A stretch of DNA of 25,159 nucleotides from a virus: the IMG/VR virus record IMGVR_UViG_3300009185_000094, positions 1-25,159 of that record; one strand, written 5' to 3'. A program made the translations under genes and the position numbers. Position 1 is the stretch's first letter. Each line of letters begins with the position of its first letter. This document shows positions 6,926 through 14,700 of this stretch, one piece after another. The notes below the pieces were generated by a model. That model searched no databases, was not told the DNA's origin, and saw nothing but the letters and a program-made list of their open reading frames with translations.

Positions 6926-7178
6926 TGATCTCACCGTCACCAATCGAAACCCAGTTGCTCGAGACAACTGAGGCGCTGCTGCGATCACCGAACGGTGCTG
7001 AACCCAGCGAGGTGAGGACCGAGAGCACGAACCCACCGGCAGCTGCACCACCAACGGTGCGCCAGTCAGCGGTGAACAGATCAAAGCCGGCAGCTGCACC
7101 GATCGCGACCACAGCGGTCTGCGCTGCGGTTTTGATGGCACGCTCGAACACATCAAGCCAGTACTGTTTGGTAAACAT
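6918..7178 (-). CDS. Holin, r1t type
   Basis: An 86-residue protein starting MFTKQYWLDVFERAIKT. The ATG (7176-7178) shares its A with the TGA of the acidic peptide gene (TGATG), which is why I prefer it to the ATG at 7190. An amphipathic N-terminal segment rich in aromatic and basic residues precedes two hydrophobic segments (about 16-36 and 44-61), and the W-x-x-x-x-E-R-A-x-K-T pattern followed by a glycine-rich helix pair is characteristic of actinophage r1t-family holins. Holins form the membrane lesion that lets the endolysin reach the wall. The endolysin lies four genes upstream. Confidence 0.8.
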   Translation of the reverse strand: MFTKQYWLDVFERAIKTAAQTAVVAIGAAAGFDLFTADWRTVGGAAAGGFVLSVLTSLGSAPFGDRSSASVVSSNWVSIGDGEING

Positions 7179-7306
7179 CAGATCTCCCACTCGGGTTCGG
7201 GTTGTTCCTGGTAGTCGGGGTATTCGTCTTCGTCAGGATTGTACGGTTCGGGTTCTTCCGGTTCAGGTTTGATGATCGTGTCGGGTTCTATTTCAATCAC
7301 TGTCAT
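7178..7306 (-). CDS. Acidic Pro/Glu-rich peptide (42 aa)
   Basis: A 42-residue product starting MTVIEIEPDTIIKPEPEEPE, extremely rich in P, E, D and Y, with no basic residues apart from one lysine. The ATG at 7304-7306 overlaps the end of the preceding gene by 14 bases and its TGA overlaps the holin ATG (TGATG). The upstream in-frame part up to 7402 is shadowed by the neighbouring gene and is not used. It is likely disordered. Its place directly before the holin suggests it may couple or modulate holin translation, but this is inference. No family recognised. Confidence 0.5.
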   Translation of the reverse strand: MTVIEIEPDTIIKPEPEEPEPYNPDEDEYPDYQEQPEPEWEI

Positions 7307-7673
7307 CGTCGTCACCGTCTTCGTCGTCTTCGGTTTCTTCGGGTCGTGGTTGGTGCAGCATTGCCCCGTACAAGCAGTCCAGGTAGCCGATGGCGTCAAC
7401 AACCGAATCGCGTAGCAGTTCCGGTGGGAAGTCCTGGGCCAGCCCGAACGACAGCCGTGAGAGCTTCATGGAAACCATGAACAAAATGCCTTCGACAGCG
7501 GAGAGCTCGACACCTGTGAGCCGCTCGTAGATGTCCGTGCTCAGCGCGTAATCTTCCCACGGTGGACCGTACAGACCACCTCGGGTGTCTGAGCCGGTGC
7601 CGTGCACCAACATGAACGCATCTCGTGCCGGTGAATCCCACTGCGGCAAAGTGTCCTTGATCTTCTTGCTCAT
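7293..7673 (-). CDS. DUF6378-like small phage protein
   Basis: A 126-residue protein. ATG at 7671-7673 with AAGGGGAAAA upstream is a clear start. The core pattern, RGGLYGPPWEDYA ... IYERLTGVELSAVEGILFMVSMKLSRLS ... DSVVDAIGYLDCLYG, matches a family of small phage proteins annotated as DUF6378, with conserved G-P, a leading-helix LSRL and D-x-x-D-x-x-x-Y elements. The all-helical arrangement recalls MazG-like folds, but I see no complete nucleotide-hydrolase signature. The last 20 residues are strongly acidic (EDDEDGDDDDSD). Function is unknown. Confidence 0.55.
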   Translation of the reverse strand: MSKKIKDTLPQWDSPARDAFMLVHGTGSDTRGGLYGPPWEDYALSTDIYERLTGVELSAVEGILFMVSMKLSRLSFGLAQDFPPELLRDSVVDAIGYLDCLYGAMLHQPRPEETEDDEDGDDDDSD

Positions 7674-7685
7674 CGTTTTTTCCCC

Positions 7686-8552
7686 TTAGAACCTTCGAGC
7701 AGTGAACTTCGCGAGCCGCACGCCTTCGTAGCGTCGGCACAGATAATCCAAACTGACAAACATGGGGTCGGCTGATCCGTCGCCGTCCACCTCGTGCAGC
7801 ATGATGAGGCCCCGCCAGTGCGCGTTCCCCTGTGGGCCTTTGTAATCCTCATCGTGCAGATAGCAGGCACCTGCGACCAGACCGAACTGCTGCGCACCGG
7901 TACCAGGTAGGAACCTGACTGCGTAGTCAAGGGTCTGCTGGTGACCCATTACGAACGTGTGCCCGATCTGCTTCAGTCGCCCGGCAGCGTTGCCACCATA
8001 AGGCCGGCCAGACATCGGGTTCGCCCAGAAGTGTGCGTACCACACACCATCGATGCACACCGGTTGCAGGAAGTTATGAACCTGCCAGCCGTGATGCCGG
8101 TAGTTGAGATCATCTAAGGACAGCAACCCCACAAGTTTCGGGTCGTCGTCAGCTGCCCTGGTGATCCTGTGCTCATGGTTGCCTAACGTGATGTGCCGCT
8201 CAGGTAAATACTGTGCGTGCTTCACGGTGCGTTGGTGTGCGTTGTAATCCTCAAGAGGTTTGCACAACACATCGAAAGCACGGTTTGCAGCGTCGATGTC
8301 GGCAACGTACCTGCGACCCTCGAACGATGCTTTGCCAGTGTCATAGCTGCTCAAAGATTCCATGTCAGCGTGATCACCGATGTGAACAATGACATCAGGT
8401 TTGCGGTCCAGAATGTATTGACCAATCCACCCCAAATGATCCATAGGCACCCCTGGCTTAGCTTGGGTGTCAGGGATCATCATGTGTGTACGTGGACTAC
8501 CAGCGTCGCCGGCCACGGTGGTGCACTGATTCGTGCCTGTCGAGTCGTTCAT
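7686..8552 (-). CDS. Calcineurin-like metallophosphoesterase
   Basis: A 288-residue protein. I chose the ATG at 8550-8552 (GGAAAG 12 bases upstream); the longer frame from 8618 begins at TTG. Metal-binding motifs appear in order: MIPDTQ (D28), HIGDHAD (residues 58-63), LGNHEHR (about 123-129) and VMGHQQTLDY, the position of the usual GHxH. In that last motif the second histidine is replaced by glutamine, and nearby histidines (HTFVMGH) may compensate. Members of the family in phages hydrolyse phosphodiesters or phosphomonoesters. The role here, between lysis genes, is unclear and may be nucleotide or cell-wall-phosphate turnover. It overlaps the DUF2746-like gene end by 56 bases. Confidence 0.8.
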   Translation of the reverse strand: MNDSTGTNQCTTVAGDAGSPRTHMMIPDTQAKPGVPMDHLGWIGQYILDRKPDVIVHIGDHADMESLSSYDTGKASFEGRRYVADIDAANRAFDVLCKPLEDYNAHQRTVKHAQYLPERHITLGNHEHRITRAADDDPKLVGLLSLDDLNYRHHGWQVHNFLQPVCIDGVWYAHFWANPMSGRPYGGNAAGRLKQIGHTFVMGHQQTLDYAVRFLPGTGAQQFGLVAGACYLHDEDYKGPQGNAHWRGLIMLHEVDGDGSADPMFVSLDYLCRRYEGVRLAKFTARRF

Positions 8553-8802
8553 CAAGCCGCTCAACTTTCCCGTCAACCCGCTGTATTGACGAATGGATGT
8601 CAAGCAGTCGATCACCAACGTCGGAGATCATCTGCCGCCCTTCAGCGTGCTGACGTGTGTTCTCACGTCGCAGCTTCACCAGCTGCACGATCGCACCAAC
8701 AATGCCGGCAAGCACGATGCTGATAGCAGTCGCGATGCCAAGCCATTCGGCAACCCCGAAGCCCGGTGTGTCAAGAAGCTGTGTGGTCGCTTGGGCGAGC
8801 AT
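8497..8802 (-). CDS. DUF2746-like membrane protein, possible second holin
   Basis: A 101-residue protein with one transmembrane helix (about 18-42, WLGIATAISIVLAGIVGAIV) and a long charged helix with heptad-like spacing (ENTRQHAEGRQMISDVGDRLLDI ... DERLDRHE). This arrangement, including the ENTRQH element, matches a family (DUF2746-like) commonly found beside actinophage endolysins. Topology (short outside N-terminus, cytoplasmic coiled coil) suits a pinholin- or antiholin-like role. ATG at 8800-8802, 6 bases from the amidase stop. Role inferred from position. Confidence 0.6.
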   Translation of the reverse strand: MLAQATTQLLDTPGFGVAEWLGIATAISIVLAGIVGAIVQLVKLRRENTRQHAEGRQMISDVGDRLLDIHSSIQRVDGKVERLDERLDRHESVHHRGRRRW

Positions 8803-8808
8803 GGTTCA

Positions 8809-9633
8809 TCACACGACCCATGCACGCCAGGTGCCGTTGGTGTTTTGGGTGCGGTAGGCGACCTGATTGGTTTCGCTGTTCCACACGCACACCTCGAAGC
8901 GACCGTCTTTGTTTTGTGCTGCGGTGACACCGTCACATGCAAACGGTTGCCCATCGTTCAAAGGAACCCAGCCACCCCAGTTGCCGTTGGGCCGCTGTTG
9001 CCAACGGTGCACCAGCTGGCCAGCGAAGAACCCGAACTGCACAATCCCGCCGTCTTGCTTCGTGACCATCAACATCAGTTGCTTCTTCTTCCTGTTGGCA
9101 CCGGTCAGGCGGCGCATGAACTCTTCGACAGGCCAGTTGGGACCGGGGTCGGTGTGATCGGTTCCGAGGCCGGCAGCGGTGCACAGACCGTGGGTGCTGA
9201 TACCAGGCTTTCCCGCACGTAGGTCGTCCACGTCTAGCCACTGTTGCGGTATTCCGTAACGGTTACAAAGCGAGCCGACTAGGTCAACGATGCGGTCTAG
9301 TTGTTGTTGTGGCCAGCCGTCAGCTAGCCAGTCGGTTTTGTATGCGTAACCTGATTGCTCGATGCCGATAGACGCAGCACCGCCATACCAGTTCGCTGAA
9401 CCAACATGCCAAGCAATGTTAGGTGGTCGAACACCTGACCAAACCGCTTCGGGGTCCACCATGTAATGCGCTGACGCTCGAGGTGACGTTAGGCCTGCGA
9501 ACCATCGTGCGACCTGTTCAGCACGTCCTGGCTCTAATGGGCATTCCATGCTGTGAATGACAATCAGTTTCGGGGTGATGCTGGCAGGTGTCCAATAGCG
9601 TGCCTGTACGAATGGGATCGTGTCTAGGTTCAC
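8809..9633 (-). CDS. Endolysin: N-acetylmuramoyl-L-alanine amidase with propeller-like C-terminus
   Basis: A 274-residue protein starting at GTG (9631-9633), overlapping the previous TGA (GTGA). Residues 1-180 form an Amidase_2 (PGRP-like) domain: IVIHSME (H27), IAWHVG (H76), IGIEQSG (E92), HTDPGPNW (H160, D162), the usual zinc-binding and catalytic positions. The enzyme would cut the amide bond between muramic acid and the peptide stem. Residues about 200-274 contain two W-rich strand repeats (RWQQRPNGNWGGW and RTQNTNGTWRAW), like blades of PLL or tachylectin-type beta-propellers, which suggests a cell-wall-binding region. No signal peptide is seen, so holin-dependent export is expected. Confidence 0.88.
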   Translation of the reverse strand: MNLDTIPFVQARYWTPASITPKLIVIHSMECPLEPGRAEQVARWFAGLTSPRASAHYMVDPEAVWSGVRPPNIAWHVGSANWYGGAASIGIEQSGYAYKTDWLADGWPQQQLDRIVDLVGSLCNRYGIPQQWLDVDDLRAGKPGISTHGLCTAAGLGTDHTDPGPNWPVEEFMRRLTGANRKKKQLMLMVTKQDGGIVQFGFFAGQLVHRWQQRPNGNWGGWVPLNDGQPFACDGVTAAQNKDGRFEVCVWNSETNQVAYRTQNTNGTWRAWVV

Positions 9634-10268
9634 AGCGGGCTGCCTGCGGGCCCGATGTCTTCAACGAAGAAACGGGTAGTGCCAACGGTTGAACCGTAGA
9701 CGTTGACACTGTGGGTTATGCCTTGCATGCGGATTGTGTACACGGCAGATGCAGTGGACTGCACGACAATCGAATTGGAGATCTGGTAGCCAGCGTCGAT
9801 CGTTGAATACACCTGTGCGATACGTCCAACGGTCGCAGCAGCTGTGTTGTCGTAGACCTCGGCAACAAAACCACCACCAGCAGACGTTTCAGCAACATTG
9901 GCAACGAACGTGAACCGCAACCAGCGGTTGCCGATAACGGTTGCACTGGTACGCAAACCGCTGGCAAGTTCGGCCATTGTTGTTGTACGTACACGATCAG
10001 TGGCATCAGATGTTGACGAAAGCAAACCCCACGGTGCGTTCCAGCCCGGACCCTTACGCCAGGAAGTGCCGTTGTATGCATAGAGCCCTTCGGAACTGTC
10101 GTTGCTCGCGATGTAGCAAACCATGCCATCAATCAGGTTGGCGCCACTGATGGCAGCGTCACGTGCTGCTGTCGTGGCGAACACGGTGACGACCTGCGAC
10201 CCGACGTATTCATTCAGGTTCGATGATGTCAGCACATCGTTCGTGTTCCACTTCTTGTAACCACCCAC
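9630..10268 (-). CDS. Minor tail protein
   Basis: A 212-residue protein that starts at GTG (10266-10268), with AAGGGG eight bases upstream. The N-terminal pattern, W.TNDVLTSSNLNEYVG.QVVTVFATTAARDAAI and then LIDGMVCYIAS and WRKGPGWNAPWG, is a recurrent opening of minor tail or fibre proteins in actinophages. The rest is beta-rich without recognisable catalytic residues. It sits between the hub protein and the endolysin, a standard position for tail-tip proteins. Function in detail is unknown. Confidence 0.65.
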   Translation of the reverse strand: MGGYKKWNTNDVLTSSNLNEYVGSQVVTVFATTAARDAAISGANLIDGMVCYIASNDSSEGLYAYNGTSWRKGPGWNAPWGLLSSTSDATDRVRTTTMAELASGLRTSATVIGNRWLRFTFVANVAETSAGGGFVAEVYDNTAAATVGRIAQVYSTIDAGYQISNSIVVQSTASAVYTIRMQGITHSVNVYGSTVGTTRFFVEDIGPAGSPL

Positions 10269-10279
10269 AGCGATACCCC

Positions 10280-12238
10280 TTAGAGAGCTAGACGCGATGT
10301 GTCGAGCACACCGAGCGTTGATGAATCCAACACAAAGCCTTGTGTCGGTTGCGGCCCAAGTTCAAACGACAGCACCATGTTGTCAGTGCCGATCTCACCG
10401 TTGACTGATTGGATCTGCAGGTTCTGCGAGATCGCAGACCCAACACCCTGGGGCCGACGCTTGACCGTGACCCGATCGCCGATCTCAACATCCAACATGG
10501 TCTGAATGTCGGCAGCTGATCGACCTCTAACTGTTCCAGATAAGGAACGGATACGGGTCTGCGGGGTCTTGTACCGGCGCAGCAGATCCTTCGCCAGCTG
10601 CTCCGTGAACGCATCGTCATCGATCTCAAGGTCGGTGACCTCGAGGGTGCGCGGCCAATACGCAGCCTGCGATGTGGCGTCAATCTGTGTAGAACTGCCA
10701 CCGTTCGCACGAGACACAGTGACCTGGTTCGCAATGTCAGCATCGGACTGCTCGATCACGATGTCCTGGTAGCCGAGCTCACTGGTACTGTCACCAAACG
10801 TGGCAGCGGTCGTGGCAGTGTTGAAATCCTGACGGGTGATGAACCGAACCTTGCCGTCAGCGCCGGCCAGCATCATGCCCTGCTCAGCAGCTTCGACTTC
10901 CTGCAATGCCGCCAGAGCGGTCTTGCCCCCAGGAACAAACGGGGCCATCGTTGAAAGCCCGGTTCCTAAGTCACGGCCATCGCTCGGCCAGTCGATCAGG
11001 TCAAGGATTCGGGCTGCCCGAAGATCCGACCGTTCATTGTTTTTGAACGTGCCCGAACCGATCTCATAATGGTTCGTGATCTGCGCCACGGTCAGCGGAG
11101 GGTCCCAGATCAGCAACTCATCAATGGTGCCGACGAACTCCTTACTGCACGCGTAATCGGGCAGCAGATAGTAAGACTTGCCACCGACAGTGCCGTTGGT
11201 CGGATTGACCAGCGAAAGGTTCGCTGCCAAGTTCGACTCAGTCTTCGTGGCCTTGACGCCATCAACCCACAAGCCGCCAGCCGTCAGCCCGATCGTGGCA
11301 ACCACATGATGCGGCCTGCCGTCATTGACCAAGACGCTCGAGGTCCACACGTCGAACGTGTCACCGCCTGATTGGTTGTCGCCAATGCAGAACTGGACAA
11401 CTCCATACCCGAGATAGGAAACCATGCGACCGAAAATGGCGTATTTGCCGACCCCAAAGTTGACCAACCCGTATGACTCAGAGTCTGCCTGTGATGATTG
11501 GAACCAGAACTCAACTGATGCGTCAGCCAGGAAACCTTGCGCCGGGTAGTCGAACAAGTTGGTGCGAAGATCAATGCCTTCAGTGAACTGACCAGCCTGG
11601 TTGCTATCCCCGGCAATCAACCCTGCGACAGTGGAGTTAGACACTCGACTGATGCTGACTGAATCCGCAGCAGACCAAGTCCACTGTGTTTCCAATGAAC
11701 CAGAATCTTTGAGCCGCATGGAAGTGCCATCATTGAAGCGCACCCACACAATTGGATCTTCGGAGTCAATCTTGTCTGCCCACAGTGACGGCAGCGTCAC
11801 GTTGTTGAGCACCTTGAACATGTCTGAGGCGTTGATGGTGACGGTGGCGTCGCCGTAGGTCTCATAGGTCTGGGGCCAGCCGTCGATGTATCCGAAGAAG
11901 ATTGGGGTGGTCTGCGTAATGCTGCTGCCATCAACGTGCGCGAGCTTGATGCGAATGGGACGCAACGGGGTCAAAGCGCCCGCATAGGGCGATGACGCGT
12001 ACAGCGGGTCGAAGCGGCGGTCAGCGTTCGACAGAACAACTGAAGCGGACCCGGTCTGGAACTGGTCAAGTTCGGTGGAACGGCCACGCTGGAAGCTGAG
12101 CCCACGCACATAAGCGGTGACGTCAGTCCAGGTGATGTTTGCTAACAGCCCACCGAACGGCACCGTGTTCGCACCAGCCGTGGTAGAGAACCCAATCTCG
12201 ACGGTGGCGGTGATGTCGTCGAACAGCAGCTGGCTCAT
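10280..12238 (-). CDS. Distal tail/hub protein with LamG-like insert
   Basis: A 652-residue protein; ATG overlaps the tape measure stop (ATGA, 12235-12238). Residues about 1-155 are a beta-rich domain typical of the distal tail/Dit region (GSASVVLSNADRRFDPLY). Residues about 162-393 form a LamG/concanavalin-like lectin fold (SVEFWFQS, VNDGRPHHVVATI, GLWVDGVKA, GTIDELLIWD). Residues 400-652 resemble the hub region that follows in many phages (ARILDLIDWP, EQGMMLAGADGKVRF, LLRRYKTPQTRI). The insert may bind glycans at the cell surface. It is the first gene after the tape measure, consistent with the tail tip. The split between domains is approximate. Confidence 0.75.
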   Translation of the reverse strand: MSQLLFDDITATVEIGFSTTAGANTVPFGGLLANITWTDVTAYVRGLSFQRGRSTELDQFQTGSASVVLSNADRRFDPLYASSPYAGALTPLRPIRIKLAHVDGSSITQTTPIFFGYIDGWPQTYETYGDATVTINASDMFKVLNNVTLPSLWADKIDSEDPIVWVRFNDGTSMRLKDSGSLETQWTWSAADSVSISRVSNSTVAGLIAGDSNQAGQFTEGIDLRTNLFDYPAQGFLADASVEFWFQSSQADSESYGLVNFGVGKYAIFGRMVSYLGYGVVQFCIGDNQSGGDTFDVWTSSVLVNDGRPHHVVATIGLTAGGLWVDGVKATKTESNLAANLSLVNPTNGTVGGKSYYLLPDYACSKEFVGTIDELLIWDPPLTVAQITNHYEIGSGTFKNNERSDLRAARILDLIDWPSDGRDLGTGLSTMAPFVPGGKTALAALQEVEAAEQGMMLAGADGKVRFITRQDFNTATTAATFGDSTSELGYQDIVIEQSDADIANQVTVSRANGGSSTQIDATSQAAYWPRTLEVTDLEIDDDAFTEQLAKDLLRRYKTPQTRIRSLSGTVRGRSAADIQTMLDVEIGDRVTVKRRPQGVGSAISQNLQIQSVNGEIGTDNMVLSFELGPQPTQGFVLDSSTLGVLDTSRLAL

Positions 12239-14058
12239 GCTGCCCGCCAGCCGGTACCTGACCTGCGTTCATACTCACGGATCGTCTCAACAACAGCCTG
12301 CCCGATCGACGCTTTGTCGGCAGTCGGGGACACGGTCATGTTGATGTTGATGACACTGCCGCCACCACCACCGTTGATGCGACCAAGCAGCATTGCCTGC
12401 TGATCTTGGCTGAGAACCATCTCACCGGTCTGCAGCATCATCGGCACGTTCGCACCTGGCATGCCGCCAACGATGCCACCCGAATGCGCCCACTGTGAGA
12501 GCTCAGGAACCTTGAAGGACTTGCCACCAATGCCCGGTACCCAATCGGGAACATCAAACCCGAGGCCACCGACCGTGCCGTTCCAAATGCTGACGACCAT
12601 GTTGAACGCTGCTTTGAACGCACTGATGATCGCGTCTTTGATACCACCGAACACAGAACCGATGCCGTCTTTCAGCCAGTTGAACTTTTCCCACATCCAC
12701 TGGATCGCATCCCAGATCGCATTGAAGGCAGTGATCAGTGCATCTTTGACCATGAAAAAAGCGTTGCGCAACGTTGCCATGATGAACATGACGCCATCAC
12801 GGAACCACTCAAAGTTGTTCCATGCGTAAATGATCGCAGCGACCATCAAACCGATCACGACAATGATCAGCACGATCGGCCAAGTGGCAGCAAGAATGTT
12901 GATGGCCATAAGGACCAGCTGCACATTCACAGCAATCAGAGCGACAACCAATACACCACCGATGATCGCAGCGAGAACCTTCGCTACACCCTCATGTTCC
13001 TGAAAGTACTTCGTCACCTGATCGATCTTCGGGCCGATGAAATCCATGATCTCGCCGACCTTGTCAAACAGCTTTGAGGCGAACGGTTCGAGCGCCATCA
13101 TCACACGGTTCTTCAGCTTGACGAACTTCTCACCGAAGTCCTCGGTGTCAGTCGTCGCCTGCGAGATGGTGTCACCGCCAGCAAGCGACGCTTTCAGATC
13201 GTCGAATGACAGTTTGCCTTCAGCGATCAGCTGGGCCATTTTGCCGCCCGACTTGCCGAACGCATCAAACGCAAGTTGGTTCCGGGTGATCTCATCTGGT
13301 GCGTTCTTGATTGCAGCGAACGTCTCGCCTAGATATGTATTGGCATCTTTGCCAGCAGCAGCTGCGTTCTTCAAACCGCGCTGCAAGGCTGGCATCACAT
13401 CGCCAGCGTCGACGCCGGCCTTGCCCAGCGAGGCCAGGAACGCTGTGGAAGTCTGGAAGTCCATTCCGGCAGCACGCAGGATTGGACCAGAATCAGCCAT
13501 TGCTGTCGCCAGATCCGACACTGACACGCCGGACTGCTGCGACGCTCGATACAGCACATCCAAAGCAGGTGCCTGGTAAGCGGCATTGACCCCGAAGTTC
13601 TGGAAAGCCTTAGACACAGCTTCGACGTTGCCGTTGAGATCCGTGCCAGTCAGGTTCGACAGATCGATCAGGGACTTGGTGACATCTTCAAGCGGCTTGC
13701 CAGTGAGACCCAGCTTGCTGTTCAGAGTGCCGATGACAGCAGCTGCTTCATCGAATGACGTGGCTGTGCTGCCGGCAACGGTACGCAGCGAACCTTTCAG
13801 ACCTTCAAGCTCGGCACCGGTCTTACCAGTGTTCGACCGGATCGAATCATACGCACCATCAAAGGTTTGACCGATAGCAAAAACTGCTGCGGTCGCGACA
13901 CCAGCCGCGCCAAGAACGCCAGCACCAAGAGCGCCGGCAGTCTTCACACCACTCGACAAGCCGGAAGTCACCGACTTGTTCAGCTTGCCCATCTCAGACT
14001 GGGCCTTCTTGATGCCAGCATCATTGAAGGTTGAAAGGACACTGATATTCACAGCCAT
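12235..14058 (-). CDS. Tape measure protein, TP901 type (607 aa)
   Basis: ATG at 14056-14058 with AAAGGA upstream. The N-terminal half has the phage tail tape-measure pattern (MGKLNKSVTSGLSSGVKTAG, then FAIGQTFDGAYDSIRSNTGKTG, TSFDEAAAVIGTL, FGKSGGKMAQLI) of the TP901 core. Hydrophobic helices at about 360-411 form a possible membrane-inserting segment, and the C-terminal part is Gly-rich (INGGGGGSV). It sets tail length. At roughly 1.5 angstrom per residue a 607-residue ruler gives a tail near 90 nm, on the short side for siphoviruses. It is preceded by the frameshifted chaperone gene as is usual. Confidence 0.9.
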   Translation of the reverse strand: MAVNISVLSTFNDAGIKKAQSEMGKLNKSVTSGLSSGVKTAGALGAGVLGAAGVATAAVFAIGQTFDGAYDSIRSNTGKTGAELEGLKGSLRTVAGSTATSFDEAAAVIGTLNSKLGLTGKPLEDVTKSLIDLSNLTGTDLNGNVEAVSKAFQNFGVNAAYQAPALDVLYRASQQSGVSVSDLATAMADSGPILRAAGMDFQTSTAFLASLGKAGVDAGDVMPALQRGLKNAAAAGKDANTYLGETFAAIKNAPDEITRNQLAFDAFGKSGGKMAQLIAEGKLSFDDLKASLAGGDTISQATTDTEDFGEKFVKLKNRVMMALEPFASKLFDKVGEIMDFIGPKIDQVTKYFQEHEGVAKVLAAIIGGVLVVALIAVNVQLVLMAINILAATWPIVLIIVVIGLMVAAIIYAWNNFEWFRDGVMFIMATLRNAFFMVKDALITAFNAIWDAIQWMWEKFNWLKDGIGSVFGGIKDAIISAFKAAFNMVVSIWNGTVGGLGFDVPDWVPGIGGKSFKVPELSQWAHSGGIVGGMPGANVPMMLQTGEMVLSQDQQAMLLGRINGGGGGSVININMTVSPTADKASIGQAVVETIREYERRSGTGWRAA

Positions 14059-14064
14059 CTTTGA

Positions 14065-14694
14065 TCAGTCCTTTGCCGACTTGAGTGCTAGCTCGAGCTT
14101 CGATTCATACAACTTCACGATTGCAACGACATCAGCGGTGATCTGCTTGTCGCCACCAGCGTTACCCCACGCACGCCAAATCAACCGTGGGAACTTGCCG
14201 TGATACAAGGTCAGCGCAGCAATGAACCGCCGGCCTTGTGCAGTCTTGCCACCGCGACGCCCGGCACCTTCGAACGCTGAACCGGCACCGTCTTGGTTGC
14301 GCAGTTCCCATGCTGAGACAACAGCTTCACCAGGTCGGCGACGTCTTCCTTGACCTTGACGAACCACGATGCCTTTGCGGATAGCGCCTTTATCGTAGTT
14401 CGGCAGCGCACCACTCTGATTGCTGGCACCACGACCGCTGCCAGTGCGCCAACCTGACAGCGCAGAGTCAGGGATCATTGACTGTGCATCAGTCACGATC
14501 GGTTTGAGATAGGCACGGATCTCACGATCCATTGCCTTACGCATTCCGGTGCCCTGTTCGTTGTCAAACGCTTTAAGTGCCTTCTTGAAATCGTTGTACC
14601 CCTTGAGGGACGCTTCAAGTTTGACAGCATCACGCGCTGATTCGGGGCCATTCAGAAGAGCTGAAACATCAGATAGTGAAACCTTGCTCGCCAT
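14065..14694 (-). CDS. HK97 gp10-like tail-completion protein
   Basis: A 209-residue basic protein. The N-terminal helix pair (DFKKALKAFDNEQGTGMRKA, then KPIVTDAQSMIPDS) followed by a loop containing an aromatic-glycine GWRTGSGRG and a strand with IVVRQGQGRRRR resembles the gp10-like neck or tail-completion family. ATG at 14692-14694 lies 6 bases after the frameshift product's stop. The usual position for this family is between connectors and major tail protein, but here it lies between tail assembly chaperone and tape measure. Family assignment is by pattern; a minor tail protein of another type is possible. Confidence 0.5.
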   Translation of the reverse strand: MASKVSLSDVSALLNGPESARDAVKLEASLKGYNDFKKALKAFDNEQGTGMRKAMDREIRAYLKPIVTDAQSMIPDSALSGWRTGSGRGASNQSGALPNYDKGAIRKGIVVRQGQGRRRRPGEAVVSAWELRNQDGAGSAFEGAGRRGGKTAQGRRFIAALTLYHGKFPRLIWRAWGNAGGDKQITADVVAIVKLYESKLELALKSAKD

Positions 14695-14700
14695 CGGGGT

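Noticed and set aside
8553-8618. Longer phosphoesterase start at 8618
   Set aside because: It would use TTG and extend the overlap with the DUF2746-like gene; ATG 8552 with GGAAAG is preferred.
12461-13579. Plus-strand frames up to 180 codons opposite the tape measure gene
   Set aside because: These are the antisense of a clear tape measure protein and the composition reflects its alanine- and lysine-rich codons.
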